64,000 bases of DNA, taken from assembly GCF_014467055.1 (NCBI RefSeq), contig NZ_CP060696.1:1178001-1242000 (forward strand). The letters are read 5' to 3'. Below are positions 25,386-34,778 of this stretch, one piece after another. Position 1 is the first letter of the stretch, and every line of letters starts with the position of its first letter. Origin of the DNA: Caproicibacterium amylolyticum (GTDB lineage: Bacteria; Bacillota; Clostridia; Oscillospirales; Acutalibacteraceae). Below the pieces are notes generated by a model that did no database searches, was not told the DNA's origin, and saw only the letters and a list, made by a program, of their open reading frames with translations. A program made the translations under genes and the position numbers.

Positions 25386-28016
25386 ATGCAGTGGATGGGT
25401 TTAAATGAAATTCGCGAAAAATATTTGGAATTCTTTGAGGGGAAGGGGCATCTGCGCCTGCCCAGTTTTCCGCTGATTCCGAAAGACGACAATTCCCTGC
25501 TGCTGATCAACAGCGGCATGGCACCTATGAAAAAGTATTTTACAGGTGAAGTCACCCCACCGCGCAAGCGCGTGACAACCTGCCAGAAGTGCATCCGTAC
25601 CGGCGATATTGAAAACGTCGGTATTACCGACCGCCACGGTACTTTCTTTGAGATGCTGGGTAACTTTTCCTTTGGCGATTACTTTAAGCATGAAGCAACC
25701 GCGTGGGCGTGGGAATTTTGCACCAAGGTCATGGAAATGCCGGTAGATAAGCTTTGGGTCACCATTTATCAGGATGACGATGAAGCGTTTGACATCTGGA
25801 CAAAAGAAGTCGGCGTTGCCGCTGACCACATTGTCCGTCTGGGCAAAGAGGACAACTTCTGGGAACATGGCCCCGGCCCCTGCGGTCCCTGCTCGGAAAT
25901 TTACTTTGACCGCGGTCCGGAACACGGCTGCGGCAAGCCTACCTGCGGCGTTGGCTGCGACTGTGACCGCTATGTTGAATTCTGGAATGTTGTGTTCTCC
26001 CAGTTTGACTGCGACGGACACGGCGGCTACCCGCCGATGGAACACCCAAACATCGATACCGGCATGGGTCTGGAGCGCCTTGCCTGTGTGATGCAGAATG
26101 TGGACAATTTGTTCTTAGTCGATACCGTACAGAATATTATTAAAAAGGTCTGCGAAATTGCAGGCACTGAGTACGGCAAAAACAAGAAAAATGACGTTTC
26201 CATTCGTGTAATCACCGACCACGTGCGTTCTGTAACCTTTATGATTGCAGACGGCATTATGCCCTCCAACAACGGCCGCGGCTATGTTCTGCGCCGCCTG
26301 CTGCGCCGTGCCGCCCGCCACGGGCGTTTGCTCGGTATTGAACGCTCTTTCCTGACAGAAGTTGCCGAAACCGTGATTCACGAAAGCTGCGGTGCTTACC
26401 CGGAACTTTCTGAAAAGAAAGAAATGATTATGAAAGTCATTTCTGTTGAGGAGGAGAGCTTTTCCAAGACGATTGATCAGGGCACCGCGTTACTGAATGA
26501 TATTATTAAGAATAATAAGGGCACCGTTATTTCCGGCGAAGATGCCTTTAAATTGAGCGATACCTACGGCTTCCCAATCGACCTGACCAAAGAAATTGCC
26601 GGCGAAAACGGCATGACAGTCGATGAAGAAAGCTGCCGCAAACTCATGCAGGAGCAGCGCCAGACCGCACGTGCTGCACGCAAAAACGCGGGTGCGGAGT
26701 CCTGGGCAGGCGAGAGCGACCTGCTGAAAGGTGTGCCGGAAACAGAGTTCCTCGGCTACAAGGAAAAGACCGCGCAGGCAAAGGTACTTGCTATCGTTGC
26801 CGGCGGTAGCCGTGTGGAATCCGCTGACGCGGGCGACGAAATCGGCCTTGTGCTGGACTGCACCACATTCTATGGTGAAAGCGGCGGTCAGGTAGGTGAT
26901 ACAGGCGTTATCAATGCGGACGACGCGGTTCTGGATGTCAACGACACCACCAAGAACCACGCGAAAAACTATATTCATCACTGCACCGTGCAGGCGGGTA
27001 CCATTCGTGTTGGTGACAGCGTAAGTGTGCAGCCAAACTGGGAACGCCGCGAAGCTATCATGCGCAACCACACAGCGGCACATCTGCTGCAGGCGGCTCT
27101 GCGCAAGGTGCTGGGCACCCATGTGGAACAGGCAGGCCAGTTGGTCAGCGAACAGCATGTCCGCTTCGACTTTACCCATTTTGCCGCGCTGGCTGCGGAA
27201 GAACTGCAGAAAGTCGAAAAAATGGTGAATGACATCATTCTTTCCGCCGTGCCAGTTGAAATGCGTGAAATGCCGATTGAAGAAGCAAAAAAGCTGGGCG
27301 CAATGGCACTGTTCGGCGAAAAATACGGCAAGGTTGTGCGTGTGGTATCCGCGGGCGATTTCAGTAAGGAATTCTGCGGCGGTACCCATGTGGACAACAC
27401 TGCAAAGCTGGGTCTGTTTAAGATTCTTTCTGAAACAAGCGCAGCTGCCGGTGTGCGCCGCATTGAGGCGGTTACCGGATATGGCGTTTACAATCTGCTG
27501 AACGACAGCCTGAACACCATTGACCAGACTGCCGCAGTGCTCAAGCTGAACAACACAGCGGATTTAACCGCACACGCGGAACAACTGATGGCGCAGCTCA
27601 AGCAGGCGGAAAGTGAATTGGAAAAGGTGAATGCCAAGATGGCAGGCCAGCAGGTCGAACAGCTGATGGCTTCCGCAAAGCAGGCAGGCAGTGTGCGTGT
27701 CTGCACCGCGAAACTGAACGGCGCGGATGCCGCGGCTCTGCGTACCATGTGCGACAAAGTGCGTGACAGTGCACCTGATATGGTTGCAGTATTTGCCGGT
27801 GTCAATGGTGCAAAGGCAAACATTGCAGTCGCTGTTGGCAAAGACGCGCTGACAAACGGTGCACATGCTGGCAAAATTGCAAAAGCGGTTGCGCAGTTTG
27901 CAGGCGGCAACGGCGGTGGCAAACCCGACTTCGCGATGGCAGGCGCTAAAGACCTGACAAAGCTGGATTCCGCGCTGAATGCCGCGTGCGGGGTTGTGGA
28001 AGAACTTGTAAAATAA
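25386..28016 (+). CDS. alaS: Alanyl-tRNA synthetase
   Basis: Charges tRNA-Ala in the cytoplasm. The class II catalytic core includes motif 1 (FPLIPKDDNSLLLINSGMAPMK, near residues 28-49), RTGDIENVGITDRHGTFFEM (near 71-90) and GMGLERL (near 225). The editing domain has the metal-binding HTAAHLLQAALR block (near 560), with the partner CGGTHVDNT near 666. The C-terminal C-Ala region is present (GGNGGGKPDFAMAGAKD). Length is 876 residues, full size. The ATG at 25386 follows CGGAGAG; a second ATG nine bases later would also fit. It is regulated by the T-box leader. No clear intrinsic terminator follows the stop. Confidence 0.97.
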   Translation: MQWMGLNEIREKYLEFFEGKGHLRLPSFPLIPKDDNSLLLINSGMAPMKKYFTGEVTPPRKRVTTCQKCIRTGDIENVGITDRHGTFFEMLGNFSFGDYFKHEATAWAWEFCTKVMEMPVDKLWVTIYQDDDEAFDIWTKEVGVAADHIVRLGKEDNFWEHGPGPCGPCSEIYFDRGPEHGCGKPTCGVGCDCDRYVEFWNVVFSQFDCDGHGGYPPMEHPNIDTGMGLERLACVMQNVDNLFLVDTVQNIIKKVCEIAGTEYGKNKKNDVSIRVITDHVRSVTFMIADGIMPSNNGRGYVLRRLLRRAARHGRLLGIERSFLTEVAETVIHESCGAYPELSEKKEMIMKVISVEEESFSKTIDQGTALLNDIIKNNKGTVISGEDAFKLSDTYGFPIDLTKEIAGENGMTVDEESCRKLMQEQRQTARAARKNAGAESWAGESDLLKGVPETEFLGYKEKTAQAKVLAIVAGGSRVESADAGDEIGLVLDCTTFYGESGGQVGDTGVINADDAVLDVNDTTKNHAKNYIHHCTVQAGTIRVGDSVSVQPNWERREAIMRNHTAAHLLQAALRKVLGTHVEQAGQLVSEQHVRFDFTHFAALAAEELQKVEKMVNDIILSAVPVEMREMPIEEAKKLGAMALFGEKYGKVVRVVSAGDFSKEFCGGTHVDNTAKLGLFKILSETSAAAGVRRIEAVTGYGVYNLLNDSLNTIDQTAAVLKLNNTADLTAHAEQLMAQLKQAESELEKVNAKMAGQQVEQLMASAKQAGSVRVCTAKLNGADAAALRTMCDKVRDSAPDMVAVFAGVNGAKANIAVAVGKDALTNGAHAGKIAKAVAQFAGGNGGGKPDFAMAGAKDLTKLDSALNAACGVVEELVK

Positions 28017-28361
28017 ATTACTGAAGCTTGCATATCTTTGCGGGAAAGCTTATAATATTTCAGTTGATGTACGTTACAGTAAAGTTTTCGTCAGCCTCGT
28101 GTGCCCCGAATGGGGTGTGTTCACAAGGCTGCAGGTGTGGGCAGCGCCCACGGTACAATTTTTGAGAGTGCTGACTGAAAAGTCAAAACCCTGGGCTTGC
28201 AGTTCAGACTGTTTCTTATGCTACTAAGGTCAAGGAACAAGGTCGTGGCGGGCTTTACCCCACACCCCTGGTCGCTTTTTAAGAAATCGACGGAAAGTAT
28301 AGTAAAGACAGTTGAATTTGACTTTTGTTTCAATAAAAAAGAAGTGAAAGGAGGAAAAAGC
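28017..28361. other. Intergenic region alaS-HIT gene
   Basis: About 345 bases with no gene. It contains an AAGCTT inverted pair soon after alaS (28023-28051), the dispersed repeat described separately at 28077-28160, and AT-rich sequence before the HIT gene ribosome binding site. No clear promoter was found. Confidence 0.5.
28077..28160. repeat. Dispersed intergenic repeat, copy 1
   Basis: The segment CAGTAAAGTTTTCGTCAGCC, then an ACAAGGCTGC core and a GTGGGC/GCCCAC hairpin, matches the layout of 47203-47319 (CAGTGAAGTTTTCACCAGTC, AACAAGGCTGC, GTGGGGCGCTGCCCCAC). This copy carries an extra CCCC/GGGG hairpin (about 28104-28115). It is a non-coding, structured, REP- or MITE-like sequence. Confidence 0.55.
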
Positions 28362-28700
28362 ATGGACTGCATATTTTGCAAGATTGCTTCCGGCGAAATT
28401 CCAAGCACACGCGTTTATGAAGACGACCTCTGCGTCGCTTTTAAGGATTTGGAGCCGCAGGCACCAGTGCATATTCTGATTATTCCGCGCGAACACATTG
28501 TTTCCGCGGCAGAAATTACACCGGGAAACAGCTCCATTGTTGCACACATTTTTGAAGTCGCCGCGAAGCTTGCCAAAGACAACAGGCTGAAAAACGGCTG
28601 GCGTATTGTCAGCAATGTGGGTGAGGATGGCGGTCAGTCCGTTAAGCATATGCACTTCCACCTTTTGGGCGGGCGTGCTATGGCGTGGCCTCCCGGCTGA
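28362..28700 (+). CDS. HIT family hydrolase (HinT-like)
   Basis: A 112-residue histidine-triad protein, complete for the Hint branch. CIFCKIASGEIPS opens the protein with the usual zinc-type Cys pair. HILIIPREHI is near residue 39. The active-site triad HMHFHLLGGR (HxHxH, near 95-104) includes the nucleophilic His. Hint enzymes hydrolyse nucleoside phosphoramidates such as AMP-lysine. AGGAGG stands 6 bases before the ATG; a longer frame upstream to 28197 crosses the intergenic repeat and is rejected. Confidence 0.93.
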   Translation: MDCIFCKIASGEIPSTRVYEDDLCVAFKDLEPQAPVHILIIPREHIVSAAEITPGNSSIVAHIFEVAAKLAKDNRLKNGWRIVSNVGEDGGQSVKHMHFHLLGGRAMAWPPG

Positions 28701-28784
28701 TGCGTACAGACAGAAAAAGAAGGAATGCGCGGCGCAAAGCTGGCTTCCTTAAAACATAATTATTGCAGAAAGGCCGGTTTTTTC

Positions 28785-29351
28785 GTGAATCAGATTAAAA
28801 CAATAGACGGCAGACAGTATTATCATATGACAATCGCAGGCTGTGAGCGTGACCTGCCGCTGTGCCCAATCAGTGACACCATGAACATTGCCGGATTTGT
28901 AATGCTGGGTGATGTTGAAATTACCAAGGCCAGCGCGGCGGAACTGCTCAAACGCTGCCCGGAACATGATGTTGTGGTAACTGCGGAAACCAAGGGTATT
29001 CCGCTTTGCTACGAAATGGCGCGGCAGGGCTGCGGCCGCTACATTGTTGCCCGCAAGAGCCTGAAATCCTATATGCGCAACCCGATTCATGTGCAGGTCA
29101 AGTCCATTACAACAGACCATGTGCAGGAACTCTACCTTGCCGAGGATGATTATAAGGGCTTAAAGGGCAAGCGTGTGCTGATTGTTGATGATGTTATCAG
29201 TACCGGCGAGTCACTGGAAGCGATGGAAAAGCTGGTTGAACAGTTTGAGGGCAACATTGTTGGCCGTGCGGCTGTACTGGCTGAGGGCGATGCACAGGAC
29301 CGCAAGGACATTATCTTCCTTGAGCCGCTGCCGCTGTTCAGCAAAGAATAA
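28785..29351 (+). CDS. Phosphoribosyltransferase (adenine/xanthine PRT-like)
   Basis: A type I phosphoribosyltransferase of about 188 residues. The PRPP-binding motif VLIVDDVISTGES (near residues 129-141) is intact, preceded by a VVVTAETKGIPLCYEMA block equivalent to the purine-PRT hood/flexible-loop region. These enzymes join a nucleobase to PRPP. The closest known types by layout are adenine and xanthine PRTs, but the base cannot be assigned. The start is chosen as GTG 28785, about 12 bases after AAAGG. An in-frame ATG at 28725 without a good ribosome binding site would add 20 residues. The gene sits between the HIT gene and comEC. Confidence 0.8.
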   Translation: MNQIKTIDGRQYYHMTIAGCERDLPLCPISDTMNIAGFVMLGDVEITKASAAELLKRCPEHDVVVTAETKGIPLCYEMARQGCGRYIVARKSLKSYMRNPIHVQVKSITTDHVQELYLAEDDYKGLKGKRVLIVDDVISTGESLEAMEKLVEQFEGNIVGRAAVLAEGDAQDRKDIIFLEPLPLFSKE

Positions 29352-29374
29352 TTTGGCAGTTTGGTGATTTAAGT

Positions 29375-31603
29375 ATGAAAAGGCCGCTTGCGTTGGTAGG
29401 TTTTACATATCTGCTGACACAGGCGGTTTCTGTTTTTCTGGGAGCCGCTGGCGCGCTGCTTTTGGGAGCGGGCTGCCTGCTTCTGGGATTGCTTTTTTTG
29501 CTGCTGCACCGAGGGAAAAGGACCCAATGCATGGTGCTGCCGGTGGCGGCATTCACGGCGGCAGCGGCGTGTATGCTTTTCTTTTTCAGCAGTACGCCCT
29601 TTTCTCAGGCGGCAGAAGAATATGCAGGAAAAACGATACAGCTGACTGGTGTTGTAACGGATGCACCGGACTATTCCAGCGGAAAGCCACACTATACGCT
29701 GCAGGTGGAAACCTGCGGAGGCAGGGCAGATACACCACTTGTCGGCAGAAAAGTGCTGCTTACCTCCGGTGAAACTTTTTCGGCGGAGCAGTTTGACCGT
29801 GTAACAGGAGATGTACGCCTGAGCGCGCCGCTTTCTGACGGATATTTTTCCCGAAAAAACAGTCTGCTGGCGGATGGCGTCGTTTTGCAGGGGCACCTGT
29901 ACGAATTTCAGCCATATACGGTGGAAGCGGCTCAAATTCCATTTTGGCAGGCACTGCCATACCGTATCCGTCAGGGACTGCTTGACAGTTTCCTGCAGGA
30001 CCTGCCGTCACTGGAGGCTTCACTTGTCAGCGGTGTGCTGGTAGGGGAGAAGCAGGCAATTCCGGCCGCGGTTTCCAACGCGTTCCGCAGTTCCGGCGTT
30101 TCGCATCTGCTTTCAGTTTCCGGCCTGCATATGGCAACCGTTGCACAGATGCTGCTGCTTTTGCTGGGACTTTTTCCACTGCCGCGCAGAGCAAAATATG
30201 TGTTGGCAGGGGTAGGTGTGGTGTTCTTTATGGGCATCACCTGCTTTGTACCGTCTGTTATGCGCAGTGGAGTTATGTATTTGGTGCTGTTGTGCGGCGG
30301 GTGCTTTTACCGAAAGGCGGACAGCCTGAATTCACTGGGCTTTGCCTTACTGCTGCTGTGCCTTGCGAGTCCCTTTGCGGCGGCGGATATCAGTTTGCTG
30401 CTGAGTGCCTCAGCAACGCTGGGAATGATTCTTTGTATGCGGCCGGTGCAGCGGTTTCTTACTGCGCGTGCGCCGAAGGGACGGTTTCGCCGCAGGCTGC
30501 TGAATGCTGTTATTGGTACGGTGATGACTTCACTTTCGGCAGTACTGTTTACACTGCCGATTTCTCTGTTAGTGTTTGACGAAATGTCGCTGGTTTCGCC
30601 GTTGGCGAATTTGTTGGTGCTGACACCCTCCGGTTGGATGATTTATGCCGGTTTTGCGGCGGCATTTCTTAGCCTGATACCGCCGCTGAATGCGATTTCT
30701 GCATTGGTCTGGAAACTGACGGATGCACTTGCAAAGTATCTGATTGCCTGTACCGAATGGTGTAAATCACTGCCGTTTTCCAGTGTACCGACGGACTATC
30801 GCTTTGTAAAGTTGTGGCTTGCGTGCATGCTGCTTCTGTTGGGTGTGTGCTGCATTTTGTGTCGATGCCATAAAAAACTGCCGCTTCGGCTGACGGCACT
30901 GCTCAGTATTGTGGTGCTGCTGCTCAATTTATTGGTGTATCAGCCGGACGCAAATGCTCTGAAAGTGACCATTGCTGCAAGCGGAGAGGGTGTCAGCGCT
31001 GTTGTTAGCTATGCGGGGCATGGGGCAGTGATCGGCTTTGGTGCAGACAGCTGGCAGACAGAACGCATTCTGCGAAGATGCGGCGTTATAAAATTAGATA
31101 CGGCGGTTGTACTCAGCCTTTCCAATCGGGAGTGTCAGCAGGCCGCTGTGGTGCTGACGGACTTTCACCCTGGCAACGTGGTACTTCCTGCGGGTACGGA
31201 ATTGGACGGTGCCTTGGAACAGGTGGTTACAGCTAGCGCGGGCAGCTGCACAGTTGCGGGCGAACAGGCACAGGCATCTCTCTGGCACAGAAAGGTGCTG
31301 ATGACTGTTGCAAACGGCGCGGCGAATCTGCAGACAGCGGGACTTTCCATGTTGTTCTGTGGGGACAGTGCAAATTTGGAGAACGCGCCGGCGGGGCTGT
31401 TGAACGCACAGGTACTGGTGTGCAGTAGTTTGCCAAAAAGCGAAAACTTGCTGCACACATCGATGACGGTATTGTGCAGCTACCAAAATGCGATAAAATC
31501 GTATGTGCAGCAGCGCCGCGGCCTGCCCAGTATCCTTGGTGGTGGGCAGGATTTGGTGCTGCAGCCGAAAAACGGCGCGGTGCGCATAAGGAGGAACGAC
31601 TGA
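29375..31603 (+). CDS. comEC: ComEC/Rec2 DNA-uptake channel with degenerate MBL domain
   Basis: Membrane channel for single-stranded DNA import in transformation. Two to three N-terminal helices lead to an OB-like external domain (near residues 85-185). The Competence domain follows, with the typical SGVSHLLSVSGLHM signature (near 240-253) and many helices to about 520. The C-terminal 220 residues occupy the place of the beta-lactamase-like domain, but the HxHxDH metal motif is missing (LSLSNRECQQAA stands where it is expected). So the nuclease-like site is probably lost. Length is 742 residues. The stop overlaps the holA start (TGATG). The T4P locus 2 kb downstream could supply the uptake pilus. 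Confidence 0.88.
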   Translation: MKRPLALVGFTYLLTQAVSVFLGAAGALLLGAGCLLLGLLFLLLHRGKRTQCMVLPVAAFTAAAACMLFFFSSTPFSQAAEEYAGKTIQLTGVVTDAPDYSSGKPHYTLQVETCGGRADTPLVGRKVLLTSGETFSAEQFDRVTGDVRLSAPLSDGYFSRKNSLLADGVVLQGHLYEFQPYTVEAAQIPFWQALPYRIRQGLLDSFLQDLPSLEASLVSGVLVGEKQAIPAAVSNAFRSSGVSHLLSVSGLHMATVAQMLLLLLGLFPLPRRAKYVLAGVGVVFFMGITCFVPSVMRSGVMYLVLLCGGCFYRKADSLNSLGFALLLLCLASPFAAADISLLLSASATLGMILCMRPVQRFLTARAPKGRFRRRLLNAVIGTVMTSLSAVLFTLPISLLVFDEMSLVSPLANLLVLTPSGWMIYAGFAAAFLSLIPPLNAISALVWKLTDALAKYLIACTEWCKSLPFSSVPTDYRFVKLWLACMLLLLGVCCILCRCHKKLPLRLTALLSIVVLLLNLLVYQPDANALKVTIAASGEGVSAVVSYAGHGAVIGFGADSWQTERILRRCGVIKLDTAVVLSLSNRECQQAAVVLTDFHPGNVVLPAGTELDGALEQVVTASAGSCTVAGEQAQASLWHRKVLMTVANGAANLQTAGLSMLFCGDSANLENAPAGLLNAQVLVCSSLPKSENLLHTSMTVLCSYQNAIKSYVQQRRGLPSILGGGQDLVLQPKNGAVRIRRND

Positions 31604-32655
31604 TGGCGGAATGCCGAGAAGGGGACCTGAAAAAACAAATAGAGGCCAATACGCTTGCCGGTGTGTACTTTCTGTATGGTGAAGAAAAATATATGGTGTC
31701 GGTTTGGGCGCAGCGGCTGATCAAAAAATCAGCGGGCAAGGACTTTTTGGACTTTAATTTACAGCGTTTTACCGGAGATGTACCGGCAGATACTTTGGAC
31801 GATGCTGTGCAGGCGCTGCCGTTTATGGCACAGCGAAAATGTGTGGCAGTGGCCGACCTTGCGCTTGAAGGACGCACGCCTTCTGAAGTGAAAAAGCTGC
31901 TGGAATTGCTGGACGATGTGCCGGATACCACAGTGCTGGTGTTGTACTTTGCCGCAAGCGACCCGGCACTGAAAAAGGATAAAAAGTGGAAGGATATTTT
32001 TGCTGTCTGTAAAGAAAAAGGCACTTGCATTGCCTGTATGCGCCGTACACAACAGGACTTGGAGCGGTTGTTGATTTCGGCGGCGGGGAAGCGCGGCTGT
32101 ACCCTTTCCAGAACGAATGCACAGCGAATGTTTCGATATGTCGGCAGTGATTTGACTGCATTGCTGAATGAACTTGAAAAAGTCTGTGCGTTTACCGGCG
32201 GCGGGGAAATCAGCAGTGAAACGATTGATAAACTGGTAACGCGCAATCTGGAAACACGCGTATATGACCTCAGCAAGGCGCTGCTGGCCGGGCGGTATGC
32301 GCAGGCTTATCAGACACTGGGGCAGCTTTTGGACCAGAATGAGGAACCTGTGCGAATTTTAGCGGTGCTTTCCGGTGCATACATCGATTTGTACCGTGTG
32401 CGTACCGCACTGCAGAGCGGTGAAACCGCGCTGGAGCCTGCAAATCATTTTGAGGAATATAAGCGTCGGGAGTTCCGTCTGACAAATGCGGAGCGCGATA
32501 CGCATAACCTTTCCACACAGATGCTGCGAGCCAGTCTGGATGTACTTTTGCAGGCGGATTTGGACCTAAAGGGTTCCCGCACAGACAGCCGCCTGATTCT
32601 GGAGCACACACTTGCGCGGCTGCTGGTGATAGCCGGAGGGGAGGAGAACGCTTGA
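31603..32655 (+). CDS. holA: DNA polymerase III delta subunit
   Basis: Clamp-loader subunit that opens the beta clamp. GVYFLYGEEKYMV (near residue 20) is the N-terminal HolA motif, and the protein has the length (350) and helical C-terminus (VRILAVLSGAYIDLYRV, near 247-263) of the family. It lacks a functional P-loop, as expected for delta. AGGAGG precedes the ATG, which overlaps the comEC stop; the comEC-holA order is common in Firmicutes. It overlaps the next gene by 4 bases. Confidence 0.9.
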   Translation: MAECREGDLKKQIEANTLAGVYFLYGEEKYMVSVWAQRLIKKSAGKDFLDFNLQRFTGDVPADTLDDAVQALPFMAQRKCVAVADLALEGRTPSEVKKLLELLDDVPDTTVLVLYFAASDPALKKDKKWKDIFAVCKEKGTCIACMRRTQQDLERLLISAAGKRGCTLSRTNAQRMFRYVGSDLTALLNELEKVCAFTGGGEISSETIDKLVTRNLETRVYDLSKALLAGRYAQAYQTLGQLLDQNEEPVRILAVLSGAYIDLYRVRTALQSGETALEPANHFEEYKRREFRLTNAERDTHNLSTQMLRASLDVLLQADLDLKGSRTDSRLILEHTLARLLVIAGGEENA

Positions 32656-33257
32656 CAAAACTAAAAATTAAAGAAGCAGTTGTGGTGGAAGGCAAGTATG
32701 ATAAAATCAAGCTTTCTGCGTTGATTGACGGTCTGATTATTGAAACGCATGGGTTCGCCATTTTTCGGGACAAAGAGCAGCTGGAATTGCTGCGCCGTCT
32801 GGCAGATAAGCGCGGCCTGCTCATTCTGACAGACAGTGATTCTGCTGGCTTTTTAATCCGCAATTTTCTCAAAGGCGCAATTGACCCGGAGAAAATCAAA
32901 AATGCCTATATTCCCGACATTTTCGGCAAGGAAAAGCGGAAGGCAGCACCTGGAAAAGAGGGGAAACTGGGGGTAGAGGGCATTCCGCTGAATATTTTGC
33001 GTGAGTGCTTGAAAAAAGCAGGCATAGAAAGCGACTACAAGGCTCCACAGGGGCGGCAGATTACGAAAACAGATTTGTACCTGCTGGGTCTTTCCGGTGG
33101 CAGTGAGAGCGCCCAGCGGCGTCGGTTGGTGCAGAAAGCGCTGGATTTGCCGGAACATCTGTCTGCCAATGCGTTGGTGGAGGTTCTTAACACGCTGACA
33201 GATTATGAAGCACTCTGCGAGCTTTGTTCCACACTGTTTGCGGAAGATTCCATATAA
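32652..33257 (+). CDS. Toprim-domain ribonuclease M5-like protein
   Basis: A 201-residue protein with an N-terminal Toprim domain. VVVEGKYDKIKLS (near residue 10) carries the catalytic Glu, and LLILTDSDSAGFLIRNFLK (near 56-74) the Asp-x-Asp metal site. RNase M5 trims the 5S rRNA precursor; the C-terminal part here resembles the DUF4093 version found in Clostridia. The start is TTG 32652, which shares bases with the holA stop and follows a GGAGGGGAGGAG tract. Whether it truly processes 5S rRNA is an inference from family. Confidence 0.82.
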   Translation: MTKLKIKEAVVVEGKYDKIKLSALIDGLIIETHGFAIFRDKEQLELLRRLADKRGLLILTDSDSAGFLIRNFLKGAIDPEKIKNAYIPDIFGKEKRKAAPGKEGKLGVEGIPLNILRECLKKAGIESDYKAPQGRQITKTDLYLLGLSGGSESAQRRRLVQKALDLPEHLSANALVEVLNTLTDYEALCELCSTLFAEDSI

Positions 33258-33258
33258 A

Positions 33259-33291
33259 AAGCTCTGCGGAAATCCAATCCGCAGAGCTTTC
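33259..33291 (+). terminator. Terminator of the comEC-holA operon
   Basis: AGCTCTGCGGA/TCCGCAGAGCT stem directly after the stop, followed by TTTC. Confidence 0.8.
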
Positions 33292-33312
33292 ATTACCTAT
33301 TAAAGAAGTATG

Positions 33313-33349
33313 ATAATAAAAAACCGGCAGATAAAAATCTGCCGGTTCC
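33313..33349 (-). terminator. Terminator of tRNA-Leu(GAG)
   Basis: On the minus strand, AACCGGCAGAT/ATCTGCCGGTT then a T-run, just 3' of the tRNA. Confidence 0.85.
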
Positions 33350-33353
33350 ACTT

Positions 33354-33438
33354 TGGTGCGCGAGACGGGACTTGAACCCGTACGTCATACAACACACGCC
33401 CCTCAAACGTGCCTGTCTGCCAATTCCAGCACTCGCGC
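33354..33438 (-). tRNA. tRNA-Leu (anticodon GAG)
   Basis: On the minus strand the acceptor stem GCGCGAG/CTCGCGC is followed by A and an encoded CCA. The D-arm AATTGGCAGA, an anticodon stem CACGT/GCGTG around TTGAGGG (GAG at 34-36), a long variable arm and the T-arm ACGGGTTCAAGTCCCGT complete a class II leucine tRNA. Confidence 0.93.
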
Positions 33439-33519
33439 ATTTCAGCGACGTGTATTATTATAGCACTGTCACTGGTAAAATGTCAACGGTATTTCGGCAA
33501 AATATGAATTTTTTTTGCC

Positions 33520-34773
33520 TTAGTTTCCGCCGGCCACAACTGAGTACATGCCGAACATCGGCATGACAATGGAAACAATGACGGTTCCAACAATGACCGC
33601 AATGATAATGGTCATTGCTGGTTCCAACATGGTAGTCAGTCGTTTGGCGCTGTCATCTGTCTGGTTTTCGTATAGGTCGGCCATTTTCTCCATGGTTTCA
33701 AACAGCATGCCGGATTCTTCGCCTACCTGTACCATAGAAACGAGAAGAGGATCGAAGATGCGATACTTCGCCATAGAAGTGCTGATGGCAGAACCAATGC
33801 GCACATCATCCGTCACTTCTTTTAGCTGGCTTCGCATGAATTTATTGGGGATTACTTTCGAGGAAATTTCAATGGCGCGTACGATTTCAACACCGGATTC
33901 CACCAGTGAAGACATCGTTCGGCAAAAACGTGCAATGTACGACTGCCGCAGCAGCGTGCCGATAACCGGAATTTTCAGCATCATGCGGTCAACCGCAGTG
34001 GAAAAGGCTTCTACACGTTTTTTCAGCAGGTAGAAGGTGATGATAAACGCGGCAATGCCCAGTACAACAAGATACCACCATGTGGTTAAAAAATTTGAAA
34101 TTGCCATGATGTTCTTTGTAAGTGCAGGCAGGTCAGAACCGAATTGCTCAAAAACAAGTGCAAAGTTTGGCAGCACCATTGCATTCATAATAATCATTAA
34201 AAGGATTGTGAGTGCAAGCAGAAAAGTGGGGTATCCCATTGCATTGCGGATTTTTGAAGTAATCAACAGCTCTTTTTGCAGAATATCTGCACAGCGCTCA
34301 AAAGCGGTGTCCAAGCGGCCGTTGGTTTCGCCGCTCTGCAAAATGTTGACCACAATTTCCGGAAATGCGCGAAACTTTGCCATGGAAACAGAAAGTGCCG
34401 TGCCGGTAAAGAGATCGTCATTGATTTCCAGCAGAACTTTCTTTATGCGCTTATCCCGTTCGCCGTCTATCAGCACACTCATTGCTGTGGATAGAGAAAC
34501 GCCGGACTTCATCATGATCCCCATCTGGTGCAACATGGTCATTAGCTGTTTTTTGGGAATTTTTATGTTGTGAATGTCGGAGGAGCCGAGCTGTTTGGAC
34601 CAAATAGAATCAGCTTCTGCATCACTGCCGCCTGCTGCGGTCAGTTCCAGTGCAATCAGCCCTTGTTCCTGCAGCAGAGAAATTGCCTCTGCTTTATCAT
34701 TTGCGGTAATCTGTCCGCGTGTTTTTCGATTCTTTGTGTTAACGGCGAGATATTGATATTGCAATGCGGACAC
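33520..34773 (-). CDS. pilC: Type IV pilus inner-membrane platform protein PilC/GspF
   Basis: Platform protein on which the pilus ATPases act. The 417 residues contain two GspF domains: one near 65-190 (LHQMGIMMKSGVSLSTAM, then LQSGETNGRLDTAF) and a repeat near 270-395 (MSSLVESGVEIVRAIEI, then VQVGEESGMLFETM). There are three membrane helices near 180-200, 235-255 and 385-405. It is the last gene of the minus-strand T4P operon, 5 bases after pilT, so coupled to it. N-terminal LAVNTKNRKTRGQITA is the usual entry of the family. Confidence 0.93.
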   Translation of the reverse strand: MSALQYQYLAVNTKNRKTRGQITANDKAEAISLLQEQGLIALELTAAGGSDAEADSIWSKQLGSSDIHNIKIPKKQLMTMLHQMGIMMKSGVSLSTAMSVLIDGERDKRIKKVLLEINDDLFTGTALSVSMAKFRAFPEIVVNILQSGETNGRLDTAFERCADILQKELLITSKIRNAMGYPTFLLALTILLMIIMNAMVLPNFALVFEQFGSDLPALTKNIMAISNFLTTWWYLVVLGIAAFIITFYLLKKRVEAFSTAVDRMMLKIPVIGTLLRQSYIARFCRTMSSLVESGVEIVRAIEISSKVIPNKFMRSQLKEVTDDVRIGSAISTSMAKYRIFDPLLVSMVQVGEESGMLFETMEKMADLYENQTDDSAKRLTTMLEPAMTIIIAVIVGTVIVSIVMPMFGMYSVVAGGN

Positions 34774-34778
34774 CTCCT

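Noticed and set aside
28197-28361. N-terminal extension of the HIT gene
   Set aside because: AGGAGG directly before ATG 28362 and the typical Hint start sequence show the upstream frame is intergenic.
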